IMG/VR virus record: IMGVR_UViG_3300032309_001176
Span: 1 to 23,799 of that record
Length of the DNA: 23,799 nucleotides
Strand: one strand, 5' to 3'
DNA from: a virus
Shown here: in pieces, positions 1 through 4,787 of the stretch
Layout of the letters: every line of letters begins with the position of its first letter
How positions within the stretch are numbered: the stretch's first letter is position 1
Translations under genes and position numbers: made by a program
Notes under the pieces: generated by a model
Databases searched by the model: none
What the model was told of the DNA's origin: nothing
The model's input: only the letters and a program-made list of their open reading frames with translations

Positions 1-2
1 TA

Positions 3-134
3 TCTCCTTTGATGTATCTAATCAACTATTCAATTCAAACGAATACCTCAGGTTATGAATTAATGACTCAAGTCGCATTCATGCCTTATGAATTTCAATA
101 TACCTTCGCTAAACATTTCATCAAAAGAAAATAA
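3..134 (+). CDS. 3' end of an unidentified gene, truncated by the window edge
   Basis: A frame open from the left edge ends at TAA 132-134. The 43 visible residues look like a genuine protein end, with mixed hydrophobic and polar residues and a basic tail (FAKHFIKRK). The frame ends 7 bases before the ATG of the next gene, the same tight packing seen between the later small genes. I do not recognise the product. An internal Met codon lies at 12, so a very short complete gene cannot be excluded, but a gene beginning outside the window is more likely. Confidence 0.5.
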   Translation, partial: SPLMYLINYSIQTNTSGYELMTQVAFMPYEFQYTFAKHFIKRK

Positions 135-141
135 TAAAACA

Positions 142-414
142 ATGGAAAAAATTACATTCGTTCAAAGAGTAGAAAAAGCACAATACATCACAATTGAAAT
201 CCCTGATGTTGAGTTATTCAAACAAAAAACAAAAGAGTTTGTTGAAGAAGAAGGTTCATTGAACTTTTGGAATCTTGAAGATGACCTATCTGATTATTGT
301 AAAGTAGTTTATGGTAAAGAGTATTCAGAAGAAGAAACTGATGGTCTCTTTGATGAATTAGATAAGATTGGAGTTGTATGGAATGACGAACAACTTTTGG
401 TAGAATCAGAATAA
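142..414 (+). CDS. small acidic protein, unknown function
   Basis: This gene encodes about 90 residues beginning MEKITFVQ. An upstream in-frame ATG at 88 exists, but I prefer 142: the extension overlaps the end of the preceding gene, and 142 follows an A-rich stretch like the leaders of the next three genes. The protein is strongly acidic, with Glu/Asp-rich stretches around residues 30-75, and shows no signal peptide, membrane segment or catalytic motif. It ends LVESE, a tail shared in near-identical form with the next two genes because those codons also form a promoter. It weakly resembles the product at 1497-1730 (beta-like N-terminus, then an acidic helix), which could mean distant paralogy. 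Function is unknown; a small early or accessory protein is likely. Confidence 0.75.
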   Translation: MEKITFVQRVEKAQYITIEIPDVELFKQKTKEFVEEEGSLNFWNLEDDLSDYCKVVYGKEYSEEETDGLFDELDKIGVVWNDEQLLVESE

Positions 415-427
415 CTCCTTATCTTTG
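395..427 (+). promoter_or_regulatory. Bacteroidota-type promoter P1 for the gene at 442
   Basis: TTTG at 396-399 (within TTTTGG) and TATCTTTG at 420-427 are separated by 20 bp, matching the Bacteroidota -33/-7 pattern (TTTG, TAnnTTTG). The upstream half is inside the end of the preceding gene, whose stop is at 412-414. The spacer contains GTAGAATCA (400-408), repeated in P2 and P3. Transcription should start a few bases downstream, giving a leader of roughly 10 A-rich bases. Confidence 0.8.
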
Positions 428-441
428 TAAAAATTAAAAAT

Positions 442-660
442 ATGAATCAAGAACAAGTAATAACTTATCTAAAGAGTTTAGACATCAATGAATTAGGTGA
501 CCTTCTTATTGAAGTAGGTGCCTTTAGAAATTCGGAAGTTTGTAAATCAGAAGTTGAAGACCAAAACGGTATTGAACTATACTATGATGAATATCAAGGT
601 GTAGATTATTGTGATGTCTTTATATTCCCAAGACAAAATAATTTTGTAGAATCAGAATAA
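442..660 (+). CDS. small acidic protein, unknown function
   Basis: This gene encodes 72 residues (MNQEQVITYL...). The start follows an A-rich leader just downstream of P1, so the gene has its own promoter. The N-terminus reads as an amphipathic helix (about residues 1-27). The rest is acidic and aromatic (ELYYDEYQGVDYCDVF) and looks beta-stranded. Two Cys residues are present but no recognised metal-binding pattern. The tail FVESE is written by the promoter P2 sequence. I recognise no family. Confidence 0.75.
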   Translation: MNQEQVITYLKSLDINELGDLLIEVGAFRNSEVCKSEVEDQNGIELYYDEYQGVDYCDVFIFPRQNNFVESE

Positions 661-673
661 ATCCTTATCTTTG
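642..673 (+). promoter_or_regulatory. Bacteroidota-type promoter P2 for the gene at 699
   Basis: TTTG at 643-646 and TATCTTTG at 666-673 are 19 bp apart. The GTAGAATCA element (646-654) is conserved with P1 and P3. The preceding gene's stop is at 658-660. The downstream leader 669-691 is identical over 23 bases to 932-954 in P3, so promoter and 5' untranslated region are repeated as one unit. Confidence 0.8.
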
Positions 674-698
674 TTCCTCACAATTAAAAAAACACACT

Positions 699-923
699 AT
701 GGACAAAATCAATCTAACAAGAACAGAATTAACTGAATTATTTTCAGAAATCCAAAAATTTTCTCTTGATGAAATCAATGAACACAATTCAGATGATAAC
801 TATAGCATTGAAGAAAAAAGATGGAATGAACAATATATGAGAGGTTTATCACACGGTGCTGAACTTTTAGCTAAAAATATTTTATCAACTATCAAGTATA
901 AAAATTTGGTAGAATCAAAATAA
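699..923 (+). CDS. small helical protein, unknown function
   Basis: This gene encodes 74 residues (MDKINLTRTELTEL...), transcribed from P2. It appears largely alpha-helical: a first helix around residues 6-27, an acidic Asn/Asp-rich turn at 28-36, and a second helix around 37-66 including a small Gly/Ala-rich stretch (RGLSHGAELLA). No enzyme motif or membrane segment is visible. The tail LVESK is encoded by the P3 promoter sequence. Unknown function. Confidence 0.75.
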   Translation: MDKINLTRTELTELFSEIQKFSLDEINEHNSDDNYSIEEKRWNEQYMRGLSHGAELLAKNILSTIKYKNLVESK

Positions 924-936
924 CTAATTACCTTTG
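905..936 (+). promoter_or_regulatory. Bacteroidota-type promoter P3 for the four-gene run starting at 963
   Basis: TTTG at 905-908 and TACCTTTG at 929-936 are 20 bp apart. GTAGAATCA is at 909-917. The preceding stop codon is at 921-923. The leader shares 23 identical bases with P2 (932-954 versus 669-691). No further copy is seen downstream, so P3 probably drives the tightly spaced genes from 963 to 1971. Confidence 0.8.
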
Positions 937-962
937 TTCCTCACAATTAAAAAATAAACATT

Positions 963-1199
963 ATGAAATTCTCTCAACTTAGTTACCAAGAAATCTTTGA
1001 CTCAATTGAAAAATTCGCAGACGAGTATGGTTCATTTATTGACCTTGACTGTGCTGACGAAATCATAGAAAAGTTCTATGAAGATTGGTCTAATGTATCT
1101 TTATCAGGAATGTCTAAGGACGAAGCCTTTATGTTCAACTCTATGTTGGAAGCTATGGTTAAAAATTATATTAACTTAACCCTTGTAAACGCCGACTAA
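963..1199 (+). CDS. small acidic helical protein, unknown function
   Basis: This gene encodes 78 residues (MKFSQLSYQEIFDSIEKF...). It is acidic and mostly helical, with two likely helices (about 8-22 and 51-73) flanking an acidic aromatic centre. It lacks the VESE-type tail because no promoter follows it. Its stop overlaps the next start (TAATG at 1197-1201), indicating translational coupling with the gene at 1199. Unknown function. Confidence 0.75.
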   Translation: MKFSQLSYQEIFDSIEKFADEYGSFIDLDCADEIIEKFYEDWSNVSLSGMSKDEAFMFNSMLEAMVKNYINLTLVNAD

Positions 1200-1495
1200 T
1201 GAGAAACCTAAATCAGAAACAACAGAAATGGGTATTAGAGAATACCCCAATTGGTAAAGTATTACACAAAGGACGCTACAATGCTAAGATTATTGGTCAC
1301 GAGCAGGGATATGTTATTATTGAAACAACAATCACAACAGAAGCCTTAGAGGAAAATTACAATATGGGATTGATTACCAAAGAAGAATTTTTAGGTGGTA
1401 TATCAAAAGTTTCAACTCGTATGAATGAAATTTTATACAGCAGTCCTATTTGGCACAACTATTTTCCTGAACTTAAAAATATTAAATCAAAGTAA
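1199..1495 (+). CDS. small basic protein, unknown function
   Basis: This gene encodes 98 residues (MRNLNQKQQKWVLENTPIGK...). Unlike most of its neighbours it is basic at both ends. The centre (about 28-46, AKIIGHEQGYVIIETTITT) looks like a beta hairpin and is followed by a helix. The start overlaps the previous stop and the next gene begins one base after this stop, so it sits inside a coupled run. No family is recognised. Confidence 0.72.
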   Translation: MRNLNQKQQKWVLENTPIGKVLHKGRYNAKIIGHEQGYVIIETTITTEALEENYNMGLITKEEFLGGISKVSTRMNEILYSSPIWHNYFPELKNIKSK

Positions 1496-1496
1496 G

Positions 1497-1730
1497 ATGA
1501 AAGAAATAACAATTACATCTACCGTTTATTGTGAACAAATACAGAACTTTCAAGTTACCGACGAGGTATATGAAAAGTATGTTTCACGACTTGAAAAATT
1601 AGAGATTGAAGATAATCAAGAAGAGCTAATTCAGTTGTATCTTGAACTTGAAGAAGACGCAGAAATGGTTGATGACTACATGCTTTCACAACTTGATGCT
1701 CCTGAAGTTATTAACAATATAGATTTTTAA
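1497..1730 (+). CDS. small, very acidic protein, unknown function
   Basis: I start this gene at the ATG at 1497, giving 77 residues. The longer in-frame start at 1425 would overlap the preceding gene by about 70 bases and is unlikely. The N-terminal third (KEITITSTVYCEQIQNFQV) looks beta-stranded. The rest is a strongly acidic helix with EE, ED and DD clusters. Such charge is seen in phage DNA-mimic inhibitors, but also in many small proteins of no known role, so I assign no function. It weakly resembles the product at 142-414. Confidence 0.72.
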   Translation: MKEITITSTVYCEQIQNFQVTDEVYEKYVSRLEKLEIEDNQEELIQLYLELEEDAEMVDDYMLSQLDAPEVINNIDF

Positions 1731-1731
1731 T

Positions 1732-1971
1732 ATGAGACAGTATATTGGTGGGGTGTATAAGGTTTCAATCATAGTTGATAACTACAACTCGTTTGAATAC
1801 CCATCAGAATCATTTAGACCCATCAAATTACCCGTTTATAAGATTGGGTATGATAAGTTAGGGAAAAGATATCAGAAGGTCACCAGAAGTCCTAAAATGA
1901 GAAATAAGATACTCAGAGAATTAAAGGTTGAACCTACTATGTTGAAGGACCTCCTGCTGATTGAGTTCTAA
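1732..1971 (+). CDS. small basic protein, unknown function, overlapping the convergent late operon
   Basis: This gene encodes 79 residues starting one base after the previous stop. The first half looks beta-rich (GGVYKVSIIVDNYNSFEYP). The second half is Lys/Arg-rich (about 41-66), suggesting nucleic-acid or acidic-protein contact, which is inference only. It is the last gene of the + strand run. Its final 35 bases overlap the end of the minus-strand connector gene, so the two transcripts are antisense to each other there. Confidence 0.7.
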   Translation: MRQYIGGVYKVSIIVDNYNSFEYPSESFRPIKLPVYKIGYDKLGKRYQKVTRSPKMRNKILRELKVEPTMLKDLLLIEF

Positions 1972-2518
1972 CAGTTACAGGTCCATACCAACTTGGGTAG
2001 AAAGAACGACCAGCTCCCATAGCCATCGCATTTCTAAAAGCAGAATCTCTTTGTGGTAACAACTTACCGATTTCAACTGTGTTGTATTTCGGAAAGTTTG
2101 ATGCGAAGGCACATAGGTATCTTCTCATATTGTTATCGTAGAACTCAGCAGTTGAACGAGCATTGTTCTTTAAGAATTGGAATGTCTTAAAATCTATATT
2201 AGACCCTTGTTCGGTTCTATTAGCAACCAACCCAACATTCATCCACTTAACAAAGAAGTTGTCTAATCCGTGATAATAAGACCACGCAATAGTGGTTGGA
2301 ACAATGTAGTTGTCCAATAGAAACTTGTTATCACCAGCGATTGTGTTACCACTAACTTCCCTAAGAATCTGTTCATACAAAGCTTGACCAAGAGTTTCTT
2401 GGATATTCAAATTTTGGGCAGTTTGAATACAAAATCTTAACTCACCTGAGTCAACATTGTCGTTAATTGCCGTCCTATTTTTAAGGACCTCCTCAGAAAT
2501 AAAATATACATCAGTCAT
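1937..2518 (-). CDS. putative head-tail connector (adaptor/neck) protein
   Basis: This gene encodes 193 residues and starts on the base where the portal gene ends, so the pair is translationally coupled. The protein looks mainly helical. It has an opening ISEEVLKNRTAI segment, a central LGQALYEQILREV helix (about 43-55), a Trp/Tyr-rich helix near 78-95 and a helix near 112-135. Small helical adaptors beside portals, and the Bacteroidota phage proteins with this type of ISE...L..T opening, are generally connector or neck components. I infer the same from the look of the sequence and its position; no catalytic motif is visible. The last 12 codons overlap the convergent + strand gene. It is the last gene of the late operon. 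Confidence 0.55.
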   Translation of the reverse strand: MTDVYFISEEVLKNRTAINDNVDSGELRFCIQTAQNLNIQETLGQALYEQILREVSGNTIAGDNKFLLDNYIVPTTIAWSYYHGLDNFFVKWMNVGLVANRTEQGSNIDFKTFQFLKNNARSTAEFYDNNMRRYLCAFASNFPKYNTVEIGKLLPQRDSAFRNAMAMGAGRSFYPSWYGPVTVRTQSAGGPST

Positions 2519-3594
2519 TATAATGCGGTATTTTGTATGATTTCAAGTTTAACATCAACACCAGGGTTCACAAGTTCAATCAAAGGTTTTAACTCTCTAA
2601 TCAAAAACTTCTGTGTTGGAATAATTGATGTATTCAAAAATAACTTTTGAGCTGTCTCCAACATCTCAGCACTTGAGTTGAACCCCGTCGGGGCTGGAAG
2701 CCCGATAAGGCTTCCATCTGGAATTTTATGTCCTGATAGTATCTGTCTTTGAACAAGCTCAAAGACCTCTTGGTAAAATCCTTGTTGAAGGTTTGATGAA
2801 ATCTGTGTGATTTCGGGCTTTCCTTCGCTACCTTCTGAATAGCTTACGGTAACTTTTCCTGCGTTTTTAGCACCACCATATCTCTCTTCTATTCTTTGTA
2901 AGATGGTTCTTTCCTCTGTCTCTGACTGAGGGAATCCATCACTAAAGTGAACCCATAAAGATGGATTAGCTCCGTTGATAAGATTAGCTAAGTTGTATAC
3001 GGTTATCTCGTGGTTCAATCTAATGTCGTTTATCACACTCAAATATTGAGGTGACCCATAAGCCCAATAAGCAGGATTCCTGTCTCTAATGTGGACTATT
3101 TGTCTATCTGTGAAGTTTCTTGGGTCAAACTGATTGAACTCAATAACACCAGCTTTTTTATACATCAACCAATCTCTACAATAAAAATATTTCTTAACTT
3201 CCAACTCAGCATTTTCAGGGACACCTACTCTCATATACTTTGATGGGATGTAATGTAAACCTGCTAATCCTTGAGACCTATCTTGTTTCCATACCACTTC
3301 CAAGAATAGATTACCTGTGATGATATAATCAAATACCATATCTCTGAACACATCGTTCAAAGTTTCTTTGTCTGTAAGTTTGTAGTCAGTAACAAAACCT
3401 TGACCAACGATATTATCAATCTTACTTCTTACACACGCATTATGAATTGGGGAGAAATCTAAAAGGTCATACAAACCATTTACGAAATGGTTCTCAACAC
3501 CCCAAGACACCCACGGCTGATTTCTTACAACTCTTTCTTCAAATTTTGTAATGGTATCAATGCTGAATCCGATATTTTGAATTATTTTTCTCAT
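2518..3594 (-). CDS. phage portal protein
   Basis: This gene encodes 358 residues that would form the dodecameric ring at the capsid vertex used for DNA packaging and neck attachment. Visible features are the N-terminal entry (NHFVNGLYDLLDF, about 35-47), the CVRSKIDNIVGQGF segment (54-67), the wing-like core IVHIRDRNP..WAYGSPQYLSVINDI (about 166-191), the long helix that follows, and the GLPAPTGFNSSAEML segment (298-312). These match PBSX/HK97-like portal proteins of Bacteroidota phages, and the length is normal to slightly short. Its start overlaps the stop of the 144-aa gene by one base. The oddity is location: portal genes usually open the head module, but here this gene is next to last in the operon. 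Confidence 0.85.
   Translation of the reverse strand: MRKIIQNIGFSIDTITKFEERVVRNQPWVSWGVENHFVNGLYDLLDFSPIHNACVRSKIDNIVGQGFVTDYKLTDKETLNDVFRDMVFDYIITGNLFLEVVWKQDRSQGLAGLHYIPSKYMRVGVPENAELEVKKYFYCRDWLMYKKAGVIEFNQFDPRNFTDRQIVHIRDRNPAYWAYGSPQYLSVINDIRLNHEITVYNLANLINGANPSLWVHFSDGFPQSETEERTILQRIEERYGGAKNAGKVTVSYSEGSEGKPEITQISSNLQQGFYQEVFELVQRQILSGHKIPDGSLIGLPAPTGFNSSAEMLETAQKLFLNTSIIPTQKFLIRELKPLIELVNPGVDVKLEIIQNTAL
2683..2715 (-). other. two adjacent GC-rich inverted repeats inside the portal gene
   Basis: CCCCGTCGGGG (2683-2693) can fold as a short stem. Three bases later GGAAGCC (2696-2702) pairs perfectly with GGCTTCC (2709-2715) around the loop CGATAA. They lie in codons of the conserved portal segment GLPAPTGF, so protein constraint may explain them. 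Confidence 0.3.
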
Positions 3595-4028
3595 TAGTTT
3601 TGGTATACAATAAATACATCGTTCGTTCCACTATATGAAATCTCTTGGATAGGGTCTTCTGATTTGATGACCACCATTCCTTCATACACATAGTCATACG
3701 ATAATGCTGGGTTTAGATTAGTTGTTGAAACTTGTTCGTATATTTTCAAATAATACTCACCAGGTATGAAATGTAAATTAACACAATTTGATGAACTAGT
3801 TCCGATATAGTTTTCAGCTTGTGATAAATTGATATTGATATCAAACAAATCATAAGCAGGCTCATAACCAACCGTAATGGATGGGTCTCTATAAGGTATA
3901 AATTGCCAAGCTTGATTGGACAACTTATGTCTCATAGTCCATAAGAATGTAACATTACCTGTAAGATTTTTATTTCTTGAACAGGTAGCTATCGCTCTTC
4001 CAAATTGTCCTTGTTGTAGTATTATCAT
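3594..4028 (-). CDS. small virion-associated protein, unknown function
   Basis: This gene encodes 144 residues, starts 13 bases after the 246-aa gene ends, and overlaps the portal start by one base. The sequence looks all-beta with many aromatics. It begins MIILQQGQFGRAIATCSRNKNLTG and alternates strand-like stretches (VTFLWTM, ITVGYEPAYDLFDINI, NLHFIPGEYYLKIYEQ). There is no signal peptide, membrane segment or PT linker. Its place between fibre-like genes and the portal, and its beta character, suggest a structural or assembly protein; I infer this from context only. Confidence 0.6.
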   Translation of the reverse strand: MIILQQGQFGRAIATCSRNKNLTGNVTFLWTMRHKLSNQAWQFIPYRDPSITVGYEPAYDLFDININLSQAENYIGTSSSNCVNLHFIPGEYYLKIYEQVSTTNLNPALSYDYVYEGMVVIKSEDPIQEISYSGTNDVFIVYQN

Positions 4029-4041
4029 AGCTTTCTAAAGT

Positions 4042-4782
4042 TTAACATCCCGTGCTCCCATCAACGGTTATGTATAATGATTGTATTCCACTTCCAACAT
4101 AGTTGTATACTTGACTACATGCGAATCCTGAGTTAGGACAATTTGAATTATCTTGAGCTAAGATATATCCACCAATGGTATCAAAATACAGAACATCACC
4201 ATTGTTTAACCCTGTGATTGTTGTATAATAATTACAAGTTAAAGCATCAATATTTCCCACACTCACAGTTCCACCATAGTTTACTTGGTATTGTAAATAC
4301 GCTTCTTGAGTTCTGAATTTAGCATAAATTAAAAGTGAACCAGCAGAAGCAGTTCTACTTGGAGTTGGTGTTAATGTCGGTGTTTTAGTAGGCGTTGATG
4401 TGTTAGTAGGAGTGACTCCAATCGTTCCAGTTTGGCTTGGTGTAACCGTCGGAGTTCTTGTTTGAGTTGCGGTAACACTCGGTGTAACACTTGGGGTTAC
4501 ATTAGGTGTTCTTGTAGGGCTAGGTGTGTTCGTTGCGGTCGGAGTAAAAGTTGGAAGACCAACAATATCTAAATTGATAAAGTTGATACACTCACCATCA
4601 GATTTTACTTTGATGATTGTTGTTCCATAAGGTAATGATGTTGTATAATAACCGTATGTAAATGCGGATACAGGTAAGTTGGTTTCAAATGGCGTTGTGT
4701 AACCATCCAAGTTTGAATATAAATCAAATGGTCCAACTAGTGCTCCTAAATCCGTTAATGTTATTAATACTCCGTATGCCAT
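4042..4782 (-). CDS. PT-linker virion protein with two small beta modules
   Basis: This gene encodes 246 residues in three parts. Residues 1-75 form a beta-like module (TDLGALVGPFDLYSNLDG..., with TTIIKVKSDGECINF). Residues 76-147 are a Pro/Thr-rich linker of the TPSVTP/TPTNTS type. Residues 148-246 form a second beta-like module with four Cys before a C-terminal Cys (DGSTGC). The first module resembles short beta modules common in Bacteroidota phage structural proteins. The gene follows the 760-aa linker protein by 5 bases. The likely role is an exposed fibre or decoration protein binding host surface or glycans. No enzymatic motif is visible. Confidence 0.65.
   Translation of the reverse strand: MAYGVLITLTDLGALVGPFDLYSNLDGYTTPFETNLPVSAFTYGYYTTSLPYGTTIIKVKSDGECINFINLDIVGLPTFTPTATNTPSPTRTPNVTPSVTPSVTATQTRTPTVTPSQTGTIGVTPTNTSTPTKTPTLTPTPSRTASAGSLLIYAKFRTQEAYLQYQVNYGGTVSVGNIDALTCNYYTTITGLNNGDVLYFDTIGGYILAQDNSNCPNSGFACSQVYNYVGSGIQSLYITVDGSTGC
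4342..4557 (-). repeat. PT-linker tract of the 246-aa protein
   Basis: This stretch encodes residues 76-147, built from imperfect hexapeptides such as TPSVTP, TPTNTS and TPTLTP, giving an 18-base periodicity. The coding strand is C+A-rich with few G. A short non-repeat island (TGTIGV) interrupts it near residue 120. Confidence 0.85.
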
Positions 4783-4787
4783 AATTT

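Noticed and set aside
101-108. TACCTTCG as a possible fourth promoter of the P1-P3 type
   Set aside because: It has one mismatch in the -7 element, lacks TTTG at the right distance and lacks GTAGAATCA.
88-141. Longer N-terminus for the first small gene
   Set aside because: It overlaps the end of the upstream gene, and the ATG at 142 has the A-rich leader typical of its neighbours.
1425-1496. Longer N-terminus for the gene ending at 1730
   Set aside because: It would overlap the preceding gene by about 70 bases; the ATG at 1497, one base after that gene's stop, fits the packing of the cluster.
1947-1984. Inverted repeat GGACCT/AGGTCC at the convergent gene ends as a bidirectional terminator
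   Set aside because: Only 6 pairs around a 26-base loop and no U tract on either strand.
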